Positions 25,890-34,324 of a stretch of DNA of 49,848 nt are shown in pieces. The notes under the pieces were generated by a model that did not search any database, was not told the DNA's origin, and saw only the letters and a program-made list of their open reading frames with translations. Source of the DNA: Firmicutes bacterium UBA3932 (GTDB taxonomy: Bacteria; Bacillota; Clostridia; Peptostreptococcales; Anaerovoracaceae). Position 1 is the stretch's first letter. Every line of letters begins with the position of its first letter. The stretch spans positions 1 through 49,848 of the forward strand of contig DGEG01000151.1 of assembly GCA_002385825.1 (NCBI GenBank), written 5' to 3'. Both the position numbers and the translations under genes were made by a program.

Positions 25890-25961
25890 GGGGGACGGAT
25901 CGGATGGATCGCATAGACTCTAAATCTATGTAGCCGGGTGAGACTCCCGGGTTCCCCGCCA
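25890..25961 (+). tRNA. pylT: tRNA-Pyl (anticodon CUA)
   Basis: All hallmarks of tRNA-Pyl fit a 72-nt molecule: 7-bp acceptor stem (GGGGGAC/GTTCCCC), only one base between acceptor and D-stem, a 4-bp D-stem with a 5-nt loop, a 6-bp anticodon stem (CATAGA/TCTATG) with loop CTCTAAA (anticodon CTA at 25920-25922), a 3-nt variable loop, and a T-loop TGAGACT without TTC. The discriminator is G and CCA is encoded. It lies between pylD and pylB. Confidence 0.97.
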
Positions 25962-26053
25962 TTTTTCTTTAAAATTATATTTTACACTTCCTATAAGTGA
26001 AATATCTAAAGTCTTCTTATATGCTAAAGAATACCTATAAACCTCTTGTTTCT

Positions 26054-26083
26054 CTGGATTAATAACTGGAATTAAAGTATAAT
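26054..26083 (+). promoter_or_regulatory. Promoter of pylBC (pyl-type promoter 2)
   Basis: TGGATT (26055-26060), 17 bp, TATAAT (26078-26083), 39 bases before the pylB ATG. It shares 25 of 30 positions with the promoter at 20416-20445. A dyad CACTT-N5-AAGTG lies upstream at 25985-25999, after the tRNA. Confidence 0.65.
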
Positions 26084-26121
26084 ATTTTTGTCACTAAATT
26101 AATTATAAGGACGAAAAAAAC

Positions 26122-27153
26122 ATGATATACAAAGTAATTCAAAAGGCCCGGGGAGGACAACCTCTTAACAAGGCGGAAGTTCTTTCGCTGCTCAATGCAA
26201 AAGAAGGCGAGGAAGCGGAAGCATTGTATTCAGCGGCGAGAGAAATCCGAAAAGAAAGGTACGGGAACAAGATTTTCCCTTACGGGTTTGTCTATTTCTC
26301 CACTTGGTGCAGAAACAACTGCAATTTCTGTTATTATCGCAGGGATAATGACATAGACCGTTATCGCAAGGACCGGTCTGAAATCATAGACATAGCTACA
26401 AAGCTATGTGAATCGGGCGTGGTTCTCCTGGATTTGACCATGGGTGAAGATGCCACTTATCACCGTGAGGATTTTCGCGCGGTATTCGATATGATAAAGG
26501 AAATCAAACAGATAACCGGTCTTCCTTTGATGATTTCCCCCGGCGTGGTGAGCAACGACACTATAGATAAATTTGCGGAACTGGGAGTGGAATGGTATGC
26601 CCTCTATCAAGAGACACACAACAGGGAACTTTTCAGCCGGCTTCGCATTCATCAGGACTACGATGAGCGCATGAATGCCAAGCTATATGCCAAATCGAAA
26701 GGAATGCTCATCGAAGAAGGGATTATGACAGGAATCGGTGAAACCCTTTCCGACATAGCCGATTCAATGCTCTTCATGAACAAGCTTGGAGCGAAACAAT
26801 TGCGTGTCATGAGCTTCGTTCCGCAGAAAGGGATACCGATGGAACATTTAGGAACTCCGGAACGCAGCCTTGAGTATAAAGTAATAGCTATTTTAAGGTT
26901 AATGAATCCTGAAGCTTTAATACCCGCATCCCTTGATGTGGACGGTATCAAAGGGTTGAAAAGCAGATTGGATGCCGGTGCAAATGTGATCACCTCCATA
27001 ATACCGCCCATGTCGGGACTTGCGGGAGTAGCTCAGAATTGCATGGATATCGATGACGGACACCGAACGGTGGAAGGGGTAAGCGTAATTTTGAAAGAAA
27101 TGGGTCTCGTTCCCGGCACTTTAGCGGAGTATAGAGAAGTTATAGGAAAATAA
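26122..27153 (+). CDS. pylB: Pyrrolysine biosynthesis radical SAM protein PylB
   Basis: PylB is the radical-SAM lysine mutase that forms (3R)-3-methyl-D-ornithine, the first step to pyrrolysine. The iron-sulfur motif CxxxCxxC is in WCRNNCNFCYY, at about residue 65. Further family signs are DLTMGEDATYH, SFVPQKGIPME and the C-terminal IPPMSGLAGVAQ. Length 343 is normal. RBS AAGGA precedes ATG. It lies 160 bases after tRNA-Pyl behind its own promoter and 2 bases before pylC. Confidence 0.95.
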   Translation: MIYKVIQKARGGQPLNKAEVLSLLNAKEGEEAEALYSAAREIRKERYGNKIFPYGFVYFSTWCRNNCNFCYYRRDNDIDRYRKDRSEIIDIATKLCESGVVLLDLTMGEDATYHREDFRAVFDMIKEIKQITGLPLMISPGVVSNDTIDKFAELGVEWYALYQETHNRELFSRLRIHQDYDERMNAKLYAKSKGMLIEEGIMTGIGETLSDIADSMLFMNKLGAKQLRVMSFVPQKGIPMEHLGTPERSLEYKVIAILRLMNPEALIPASLDVDGIKGLKSRLDAGANVITSIIPPMSGLAGVAQNCMDIDDGHRTVEGVSVILKEMGLVPGTLAEYREVIGK

Positions 27154-27155
27154 AT

Positions 27156-28325
27156 ATGGAAGAGAAATATAAGATAGTTATCGTAGGGGGCAGGCTGCAA
27201 GGCACGGAATCGGCTTATCTGGCTCGTAAAGCCGGATATTATTCCATATTAATAGACCGAGATCCGAATGCTCCCGCTTCTGCTTTATGCGACGATTTTA
27301 TCTGCGGCGATGTATGTTCTTCCGATCCGGAGCTTTTGAAAGTATTGCTGGAATCCGATCTGATTTTGCCCGCGATGGAGAACGATGAAACCCTTGCTTT
27401 TTTAGAAGATCTGGGGGAAAAATGTTCGGTGAAAATCGCATTTGATTTTACCGCCTATTCCGTTACTTCTTCCAAACAGAAATCAGACAAACTCTTTCAT
27501 GACCAGGGCATACCGGCCCCCGCATATTACCCTGATTGCAAAGCTCCGTACATTGCAAAACCTTCTGCGGAAAGCGGTAGTGCAGGGGTGCAGAGCCTGG
27601 CAACAGAGGAAGAGGCAGAACGCTTTCTATCCAACCTAAAGCCGGATGAAAAAGGGAATTGGATCATCCAGGAACAACTGACCGGTCCGTCCTATTCAAT
27701 TGAAATCATAGGAAAACCAGGGGCTTACAAGGCTTATCAAATCACACAGATCCACATGGACCATGTCTATGACTGCAACCGGGTTACATGTCCATGTCCC
27801 GTCACGGAAGAACAGAAACTTGGATTTGAGGATATGGCGTATAAGATTGCAGAGACGATAGGGCTTCACGGTATTATGGACCTGGAAGTCATTGACGACG
27901 GCGGCGTCTTTAAAATCCTTGAGATTGATGCCAGAATACCCAGTCAGACTCCGACAGCCGTATTTCACAGCACCGGCGTCAACCTGCTGGCGGAACTCGT
28001 CAGCCTGTTTGAAGGAGAGTGGGGGGAGGCGACGGGTTTAGAGCGTTTGCGACTTGCAAAAGAGCGTTTCGTTTCTTACGAACATCATTATATAGCAGAG
28101 GGGAGTTTACAATCTCCCGGAGAGCATATCATGGGCAGCGGGGGGCCTCTACGCCTTTATGAAAATTATCTTGGATGCGATGAAGTTATAACGGATTACA
28201 TGGAAGGAGATAAAGTTTTCCGGGGAACATTTATCAACAGCGGTGAGTCACCGGAAGAGCTTGAAACAAAACGTCTCAGAATGATGGAAGCTTTAAAGGA
28301 AAAGTTTAAGGCGCTGCTAATATAA
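27156..28325 (+). CDS. pylC: Pyrrolysine biosynthesis ligase PylC
   Basis: PylC is the ATP-grasp ligase that joins methylornithine to the epsilon amine of lysine. The N-terminus has VIVGGRLQGTESAYLARKAG, followed by the ATP-grasp parts (AKPSAESGSAGVQ and LEIDARIPSQTPTAV). Length 389 is as expected. It follows pylB by 2 bases and ends the island; a hairpin with a T-rich tail follows. Confidence 0.94.
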   Translation: MEEKYKIVIVGGRLQGTESAYLARKAGYYSILIDRDPNAPASALCDDFICGDVCSSDPELLKVLLESDLILPAMENDETLAFLEDLGEKCSVKIAFDFTAYSVTSSKQKSDKLFHDQGIPAPAYYPDCKAPYIAKPSAESGSAGVQSLATEEEAERFLSNLKPDEKGNWIIQEQLTGPSYSIEIIGKPGAYKAYQITQIHMDHVYDCNRVTCPCPVTEEQKLGFEDMAYKIAETIGLHGIMDLEVIDDGGVFKILEIDARIPSQTPTAVFHSTGVNLLAELVSLFEGEWGEATGLERLRLAKERFVSYEHHYIAEGSLQSPGEHIMGSGGPLRLYENYLGCDEVITDYMEGDKVFRGTFINSGESPEELETKRLRMMEALKEKFKALLI

Positions 28326-28335
28326 GCAACAGTTG

Positions 28336-28360
28336 CCCCTGTTGTCGACAGGGGTTATTT
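28336..28360 (+). terminator. Terminator after pylC
   Basis: CCCCTGT (28336-28342) and ACAGGGG (28348-28354) form a 7-bp stem with a 5-nt loop, followed by TTATTT. Confidence 0.7.
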
Positions 28361-28394
28361 CTGGCGCAGGTTCAATACCGCAGCTATCAAAAAA

Positions 28395-28431
28395 TTAAAA
28401 CGTGGACACCTCAACGGATATCCACGTTTTT
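28395..28431 (-). terminator. Terminator after the tRNA-Leu/tRNA-Pro pair
   Basis: On the minus strand CGTGGA and TCCACG (plus 28421-28426 and 28401-28406) form a stem followed by TTTTAATTTTTT. On the plus strand TTTTTAA also follows, so it may work both ways. Confidence 0.6.
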
Positions 28432-28433
28432 AA

Positions 28434-28510
28434 TGGTCGGAGCGACAGGATTTGAACCTGCGGCCTTTTGACCCCCAGTCAAACGCGCTACCAAACTGCG
28501 CCACGCCCCG
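28434..28510 (-). tRNA. tRNA-Pro (anticodon GGG)
   Basis: The 7-bp acceptor stem is CGGGGCG with CGCTCCG (one G-U pair), then A and encoded CCA. The anticodon stem TTTGA/TCAAA encloses CTGGGGG. The T-arm contains GGTTCAAATCC. It lies downstream of tRNA-Leu(CAA) in the same transcript. Confidence 0.95.
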
Positions 28511-28548
28511 GCATTATTGCATAAAAATAGCCTTGTTTTGCTTTTATA

Positions 28549-28635
28549 TGGTGCCGGCGATCGGAGTCGAACCGATACGGTGTTGCCACCACGGGATTTT
28601 GAGTCCCGCACGTCTGCCAGTTCCATCACGCCGGC
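28549..28635 (-). tRNA. tRNA-Leu (anticodon CAA)
   Basis: The acceptor stem GCCGGCG/CGCCGGC is perfect, with discriminator A and encoded CCA. The anticodon stem CGGGA/TCCCG holds CTCAAAA. The long variable arm is typical for leucine. It is the first gene of a two-tRNA operon. Confidence 0.96.
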
Positions 28636-28646
28636 ACAGCAAGACT

Positions 28647-28675
28647 ATGATAGCATATGCAAATCAGGAAATCAA
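28647..28675 (-). promoter_or_regulatory. Promoter of the tRNA-Leu/tRNA-Pro operon
   Basis: On the minus strand TTGATT (28675-28670), 17 bp and TATCAT (28652-28647) lie just upstream of tRNA-Leu. Confidence 0.6.
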
Positions 28676-28685
28676 GAAAAAAACC

Positions 28686-28714
28686 TTTGCAAAAAAACAA
28701 TTATTAGATATAAT
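28686..28714 (+). promoter_or_regulatory. Promoter of yajC
   Basis: TTTGCA (28686-28691), 17 bp and TATAAT (28709-28714), 30 bases before the ATG. It is close to the divergent tRNA promoter. Confidence 0.6.
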
Positions 28715-28743
28715 GCATATAGAATTTAAGAGGAGGACGAGAC

Positions 28744-29226
28744 ATGGACACACTCTATACGCTAATGCCTTTAATTTTCCTTATCCTCATTATGTATTTC
28801 CTTTTTATCAGGCCACAGAAAAAAAGGGAAAAGCAAATTAACGCGATGAGGAACAGCATAAAAGTCGGGGACCATATAATAACCATCGGTGGCATTTATG
28901 GAACAGTCATCAGAGTAAAAGACGATTCGTTAACTATACAAGTAGGAACAGATAAGACCAAACTGGAAGTAACCAGATGGTCGGTATCAAAGGTTGTCGA
29001 TGAGTTGCCCTACGGGAAATCAACCAGAGTTAGAACTGACGCCGAGGAAAAACCGGCGAAAAAAGCACCGCGCAAAAGGCTGCAAAAACCCGAAACTGAG
29101 GAAGCTGTTTCTGAACAGGTAGAAGAAGTTCCCGAGGTCGAGGCGGAAAACAACACTCCTGACACCGATGCTGAGATGAGCGTTTCCGAAGCCGGTACAG
29201 AGAATAACCTTACTGAAGAAGAATAA
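28744..29226 (+). CDS. yajC: Sec translocase accessory protein YajC
   Basis: YajC is a small membrane protein of the SecDF-YajC complex. It has one N-terminal helix (LIFLILIMYFLFI) followed by RPQKKREKQ and the conserved core VGDHIITIGGIYGTVIRV. The 160 residues exceed the usual 90-110 because of an acidic, Glu/Val-rich C-terminal tail from about residue 95. RBS AGAGGAGG. A strong terminator follows, so secDF is expressed from its own promoter. Confidence 0.93.
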   Translation: MDTLYTLMPLIFLILIMYFLFIRPQKKREKQINAMRNSIKVGDHIITIGGIYGTVIRVKDDSLTIQVGTDKTKLEVTRWSVSKVVDELPYGKSTRVRTDAEEKPAKKAPRKRLQKPETEEAVSEQVEEVPEVEAENNTPDTDAEMSVSEAGTENNLTEEE

Positions 29227-29245
29227 TTTAGATGCATTGTTTTTT

Positions 29246-29276
29246 CCCCTGCAAGCGTCCTTGCAGGGGTTTTCTT
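29246..29276 (+). terminator. Terminator after yajC
   Basis: A perfect 10-bp stem CCCCTGCAAG/CTTGCAGGGG with a CGTC tetraloop is followed by TTTTCTT. It is the clearest intrinsic terminator of the window. Confidence 0.92.
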
Positions 29277-29356
29277 ATGATGCCATCCTCTTTCTTGTAA
29301 TACTAAGCTCTCCCGGCAAGTATACTGTTAAGAGCATATGCGGGGAGGGTGATGGG

Positions 29357-29743
29357 ATGAGTAAAAAGACTGTCGGATCGAAAGGGGCAAGAGCTGGCAA
29401 AGCTATTATAATATCTCTCGTCTTTCTGTTGATTCTCTTTGTTTTGATCGGATTATTAATACGATTCACACCATTGCCCGAGCGTTGGATATCCATGTAT
29501 GTCCTGGGCGCGGTGTGCGCAGCATGTTTCTTTAGCGGCATACTGGCGGGAAATGTGATGAAGAAGCGAGGGATGTTATTTGGTGCTTTGTTTTCAGTAG
29601 CGTTTTTGCTTATCGTTCTCGTGTTAGCAGTACTTGTAACCGGGAGCTTCTCAGAAGAGGGGATATTTCAGATCCGCTACTTGCCGTGCATTGCCTTCGG
29701 AAGCATCGGAGGAATGATCGGAGTAAACCTTCGTAACGGTTAA
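29357..29743 (+). CDS. TIGR04086-type small membrane protein
   Basis: This 128-residue protein has four predicted membrane helices (about residues 17-38, 47-65, 71-95 and 105-125) with a short basic N-terminus. It corresponds to the uncharacterised clostridial family TIGR04086, which commonly lies between yajC and secDF genes, as here. ATG at 29357 has GGGAGGG upstream. Function is unknown; linkage suggests a membrane or export role only. Confidence 0.7.
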   Translation: MSKKTVGSKGARAGKAIIISLVFLLILFVLIGLLIRFTPLPERWISMYVLGAVCAACFFSGILAGNVMKKRGMLFGALFSVAFLLIVLVLAVLVTGSFSEEGIFQIRYLPCIAFGSIGGMIGVNLRNG

Positions 29744-29821
29744 TCCAGCATGTAAAGGATGGAACAAACTGTCAGCTGAATTCAAATAGATGGAATTCAC
29801 GGAGAATAGCGCTCAAATCCC

Positions 29822-29850
29822 TTGTGGACAAGCTCAAAAAGTAGTAAAAT
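29822..29850 (+). promoter_or_regulatory. Possible promoter of secDF
   Basis: TTGTGG (29822-29827), 17 bp, TAAAAT (29845-29850), 37 bases before the ATG. Boxes are moderate. Confidence 0.4.
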
Positions 29851-29887
29851 TGATAAATAGTATTTTTTAGTATTGAAGGGAAATGTG

Positions 29888-32041
29888 ATGAAAAAAGCAA
29901 TAGCGATTGCACTGGTGATAATCATAGCTCTTGGATGGATCTTCGCGCTTACAGACACCGGTCCTTCCTTAAAGGATAAAATCAAACTGGGACTGGATTT
30001 AAAGGGCGGTGTTTATGTTGTAATGGAGGCGCAGACTGATGCTACCGGTGCGGAGCTGGCCACGCTGATGGAACAGACCCAGGTAATTATAGAAGACCGG
30101 GTAAACCAAATGGGCCTTTCTGAGCCCACGGTAACAATTGAAGGGGAAAAGAAGATCCGTGTCGAGCTTCCCGGCGCGGAAAATGCGGATGAAGCAATTA
30201 AAACCATCGGAAAGACTGCACAGCTGCAGTTCGTTCTCGGAGACGGTACGGTTGTTGTGGACGGCAGCCATGTAAAAGATGCAGGAGTAGGGCGGGACGA
30301 AAAAGGTTTTAACGCAGTCGACCTGGAGTTTGACTCTGAAGGCGCCGTTGCATTTGAAGAAGCCACCAGGAGAGCTTTATACGGGGAAGTGATTAATCCG
30401 GAGACAGGTCAACCGGATAGGGCAATTTACATTGTCCTCGATGACAATGTAATATCTTCTCCGTTAGTCAATTCGGTGATAAGCGGGGGAAGGGCACAGA
30501 TAACAGGTCAATTCAGTGACGACGAAGTAACGGAACTGGCTATGCTGATTCGAGGAGGAGCATTGCCGGTTGGACTGAAAGAAGTCCAGACTTCTGTAGT
30601 CGGACCAAGTCTCGGTATTGATTCGCTGAATATGAGCCTGATAGCCGGTGTAATAGGTGTGGGATTAATCCTGATCATGATGATAATTTTCTATAAGATT
30701 ATGGGATTAATCGCTGATATAGCACTGCTTCTTTATATTTTACTGGTATTCTGGGTCCTTGCACTCTTTTCGGCCGTATTAAATCTTCCCGGCATCGCCG
30801 GTTTAATCCTTTCTGTCGGGATGGCTGTAGACTCAAACGTCATCATTTTTGCAAGAATCAAAGAAGAATATATGGTTAGCGAGAAATCATTGCGGGTATC
30901 GGTGGATTCAGGATTTCATCGCGCGTTGAAAACCATAATTGACTCACAATTTACCACCATGTTGGCCGGGATCATACTATATCAGTTAGGCAGCGGTCCC
31001 GTTAAAGGTTTTGCTCTGACGTTAATGATAGGTATTGTAATCAGTGTGCTTACTGCAGTGATCATTACCCAGTTCCTGATGAGGACATTGGTTGAAACCA
31101 AATCCTTGGCAAAACCGAAACTTTTTGGACTTGAAAAACCAAGATCCCAATTTAATAAGGAGTTCAGTTTTATAAAACGGCGCAAGATATTCTATTTGTC
31201 AGCCGTTGTTCTCATCGTTATCGGGTTAGGAGCAGGGCTGATTCGGGGATTCAATTGGGGCATCGACTTTACAGGCGGAACAATGATGCAGTTCGAAATG
31301 GAAAGAAGGGTGGAAGTAGCGGATGTAGAAAGGGTGTTAGATAAACATGAAGTTGACGGCACCATAGTCCATGCAGGCGAAAACAATACTCAAATTATTA
31401 TTCGTACCACCCAATCTCTCGAAAATGAAGAGCGAAATGCCCTTTTTGAAGATATGTACGGTACCTTTAACATCGCCGAAGATAATTTATTAGCGGTGGA
31501 GCAGTTCAGCGCTTCCGTAGGCGACTTAATTAAAAAGAACGCGGTAAAAGCTTTGCTGATCGCAACGGCGGGTATGCTCATTTATATAATTATCCGGTTT
31601 GAATGGAAATTTGCGATAGCTGCCATAGTCGCACTGGTGCATGACGTGTTGATTATGATAGCATTTTATGGACTGTTCAATATTCCTATCAACAGCCCAT
31701 TTATTGCAGCTATCCTGACTATAATTGGATATTCGATCAACGATACTATCGTTATTTTTGATCGTATCCGAGAAAACTTTAAGATTATGAAGAAGAACAA
31801 GATGGAAGAGTTGATAGACAAAAGCATCAACCAGACTATCGTACGTTCTCTGATGACATCGGCCACCACCATCGTGGCTATTATTCCGTTACTGATTCTG
31901 GGAGGCGAAACTATTCGCGAATTTCTCGTACCGATGATGGTAGGTCTCGTTGCCGGTACCATTTCATCGATTGCAATCTCGAGCCCTGTTTACTATGAAA
32001 TATACAGGATAGTTAACAAACCAAAATACAAAGGTAAATGA
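29888..32041 (+). CDS. secDF: Fused protein-export membrane protein SecDF
   Basis: SecD and SecF are joined in one 717-residue protein that uses the proton or sodium gradient to help pull exported proteins across the membrane. The SecD half has DLKGGVYVV near the N-terminus, a large external domain and six helices with GMAVDSNVIIFARIKEE. The SecF half starts at about residue 425 and has NWGIDFTGGTMMQFE and later SINDTIVIFDRIREN. Many clostridia have two separate genes; the fused form resembles that of Bacillus. ATG at 29888 is preferred over the upstream TTG. Confidence 0.95.
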   Translation: MKKAIAIALVIIIALGWIFALTDTGPSLKDKIKLGLDLKGGVYVVMEAQTDATGAELATLMEQTQVIIEDRVNQMGLSEPTVTIEGEKKIRVELPGAENADEAIKTIGKTAQLQFVLGDGTVVVDGSHVKDAGVGRDEKGFNAVDLEFDSEGAVAFEEATRRALYGEVINPETGQPDRAIYIVLDDNVISSPLVNSVISGGRAQITGQFSDDEVTELAMLIRGGALPVGLKEVQTSVVGPSLGIDSLNMSLIAGVIGVGLILIMMIIFYKIMGLIADIALLLYILLVFWVLALFSAVLNLPGIAGLILSVGMAVDSNVIIFARIKEEYMVSEKSLRVSVDSGFHRALKTIIDSQFTTMLAGIILYQLGSGPVKGFALTLMIGIVISVLTAVIITQFLMRTLVETKSLAKPKLFGLEKPRSQFNKEFSFIKRRKIFYLSAVVLIVIGLGAGLIRGFNWGIDFTGGTMMQFEMERRVEVADVERVLDKHEVDGTIVHAGENNTQIIIRTTQSLENEERNALFEDMYGTFNIAEDNLLAVEQFSASVGDLIKKNAVKALLIATAGMLIYIIIRFEWKFAIAAIVALVHDVLIMIAFYGLFNIPINSPFIAAILTIIGYSINDTIVIFDRIRENFKIMKKNKMEELIDKSINQTIVRSLMTSATTIVAIIPLLILGGETIREFLVPMMVGLVAGTISSIAISSPVYYEIYRIVNKPKYKGK

Positions 32042-32072
32042 TACGCAACACATTTCGTTAAAGGAATAGTAT

Positions 32073-34265
32073 ATGGAAAACAAAGAGCGCATGGAGGAAT
32101 TTCTGCAAAAGCTGCTTAATATAAACCCGAATTACGATAGGGAACTGATAACGCGGGCGTATTTAAAAGCAGAGCAGATTCATGAAGGACAGAAACGAAA
32201 ATCAGGTGACGACTATGTGGTTCACCCCATGGCTGTCGCTGAGATTTTGGCCGACTTAGGCATGGATGAGAACACCATCGTAGCCGGCCTGCTTCATGAT
32301 GCCGTTGAAGACACTCCATATACGCTGGCGGATTTAGAAAATGATTTCGGAGAAGAAGTGGCACTGTTAGTAGATGGTGTGACAAAGCTGAAATCTCTTG
32401 TCTATGAGAGCAAGGAAGAACGGCAGGCCGAAAATCTCAGGAAGATGTTTTTGGCAATGTCCAAAGACATAAGGGTGCTTATTATTAAGCTGGCGGATCG
32501 CCTACACAATCTTCGCACTATCGACTACATGAATCAAAACCAGATTATAGAGAAGTGCAAGGAGACCTTGGAAATCTATGCACCTCTCGCCAGCCGTCTG
32601 GGTATTTACGCGATGAAGTTTGAATTAGAAGACATCGCCTTAAAAGAATTGGAGCCTGAAACCTACTATGACTTAGTAAAACAGGTCAATCTCAGAAAAG
32701 AACAACGGGAAGCAAATATTAACAAGGTTATTAACAGCCTCAAGGAAGGTTTGGACAGCCTTAATATCAAGTATGAAATACAGGGACGCAACAAACATTT
32801 TTACAGCATTTATCGAAAAATGAAGTTCCAGGGCAAACAACTTGACGAGATTTTCGATCTGACGGCTGTTCGAATCATCGTCGAAACGGTGCGAGACTGT
32901 TATGCTGTGCTTGGCTTGGTTCACACAAGGTGGAAGCCGATTCCGGGACGGTTCAAGGATTATATCGCCATGCCGAAACCCAACCGTTACCAGTCTCTTC
33001 ATACTACGGTTATCGGCGACGACGGGAATCCCTTTGAGATTCAAATTCGTACCGTAGAAATGCATAAGGTGGCAGAGTACGGAATTGCCGCCCATTGGAA
33101 ATATAAAGAGGGAAAAAGGGGAAATGTAGAGGATAAAGAAGAGGTTAAACTCGCCTGGCTTCGCCAGACCCTGGAGTGGCAGAAAGATCTGAGCGATTCA
33201 AAGGAATTTATGGAGACCCTCAAAGTGGACTTGTTCTCCAATCAGGTCTTCGTATTCACACCAAAGGGCGATGTAATTGAACTTCCGGCAGGATCCACGC
33301 CCCTCGACTTCGCCTTTAAAATACATACTGCCATTGGAGAAAAATGCGTCGGCGCGAAGGTGAACGGGAAGATGGTTCCCCTGGATTACACCCTAAATAA
33401 CGGTGAAATCGTTGAAATAATAACTTCCGCCAGCAGTAAAGGCCCCAGTATAGACTGGCTGAAAATCGTAAAGAGCAATACGGCCAGAAATAAGATCAGG
33501 CAGTGCTTAAAAAGAGAGAACAAGAGCGAAAATATTGAAAAAGGTAAGGACATGCTGGAGAAATACGTCCGTAGGAAGGGCTATGATCCCCAGCAAATCG
33601 TCCGCAACCAGTGGGTAAATAAAGCTGCCAAATCACTGAATATCGCATCCTCTGAGGAGCTGTTCACCTCCATAAGCTATGGAGGAGTACTTCTTTCCAA
33701 AGTGTTTTCCTTGCTGCAGACCTATTACCATGAAGAAAAGCAGCAGGAAATAAAGAGAAAGGAAAAGGAACAAGAACTTCTGGAAGGAAAGCGTAGAACC
33801 AAGGAGCCGCCGCAGAACGGAGTTACCATAGAAGGCATGGATGACCTGCTTGTCAGGTTTGCAAAATGCTGCAACCCGGTTCCCGGTGATGAGATTATAG
33901 GCTTCATCACAAAAGGCAGAGGAATTTCCATCCATCGGAAAGACTGTATCAACATATTATCTTTGCCGGAAGAGGACAAACAGCGCTTTATCAAAGCGGA
34001 ATGGAACCGGAAAAAAGGGAACGTTTCCTACGATGTGGATGTACAACTGCTGGCTGAAGACAGAAAAGGTCTTCTCTCCGACATTTCCAGAGTCTGTGAA
34101 GACATGGATGTGCGGATTGTAGGTCTGAACGCGAAGAGCGGAAAGGACGACATAGCAAGCATCACTATGACATTATCCCTTACGGACACCGGCCAATTGG
34201 AAAAAGTTCTTCGAAAGTTCAGGACGGTTTCAGGCGTTATGGACGCCTACAGAGCAAACTTGTAG
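32073..34265 (+). CDS. rel: Bifunctional (p)ppGpp synthetase/hydrolase
   Basis: This enzyme makes and degrades the stringent-response alarmone. Domains in order: HD hydrolase (HPMAVAEIL, LLHDAVEDT, with metal-binding HD intact), synthetase (RFKDYIAMPKPNRYQSLHTTV), TGS (VFTPKGDVIELPAGSTPLDFA, about residue 395), and a C-terminal ACT domain (about 660-730). The 730-residue length is typical of long Rel proteins, and both active sites look complete. It follows secDF by 31 bases. It ends with UAG, followed by UAA 12 codons later. Confidence 0.95.
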   Translation: MENKERMEEFLQKLLNINPNYDRELITRAYLKAEQIHEGQKRKSGDDYVVHPMAVAEILADLGMDENTIVAGLLHDAVEDTPYTLADLENDFGEEVALLVDGVTKLKSLVYESKEERQAENLRKMFLAMSKDIRVLIIKLADRLHNLRTIDYMNQNQIIEKCKETLEIYAPLASRLGIYAMKFELEDIALKELEPETYYDLVKQVNLRKEQREANINKVINSLKEGLDSLNIKYEIQGRNKHFYSIYRKMKFQGKQLDEIFDLTAVRIIVETVRDCYAVLGLVHTRWKPIPGRFKDYIAMPKPNRYQSLHTTVIGDDGNPFEIQIRTVEMHKVAEYGIAAHWKYKEGKRGNVEDKEEVKLAWLRQTLEWQKDLSDSKEFMETLKVDLFSNQVFVFTPKGDVIELPAGSTPLDFAFKIHTAIGEKCVGAKVNGKMVPLDYTLNNGEIVEIITSASSKGPSIDWLKIVKSNTARNKIRQCLKRENKSENIEKGKDMLEKYVRRKGYDPQQIVRNQWVNKAAKSLNIASSEELFTSISYGGVLLSKVFSLLQTYYHEEKQQEIKRKEKEQELLEGKRRTKEPPQNGVTIEGMDDLLVRFAKCCNPVPGDEIIGFITKGRGISIHRKDCINILSLPEEDKQRFIKAEWNRKKGNVSYDVDVQLLAEDRKGLLSDISRVCEDMDVRIVGLNAKSGKDDIASITMTLSLTDTGQLEKVLRKFRTVSGVMDAYRANL

Positions 34266-34324
34266 AAAGAACCTTACCCATTTTATAACATAGATAATTA
34301 AAGCTTTTAGAGGTAGGAGACAAT

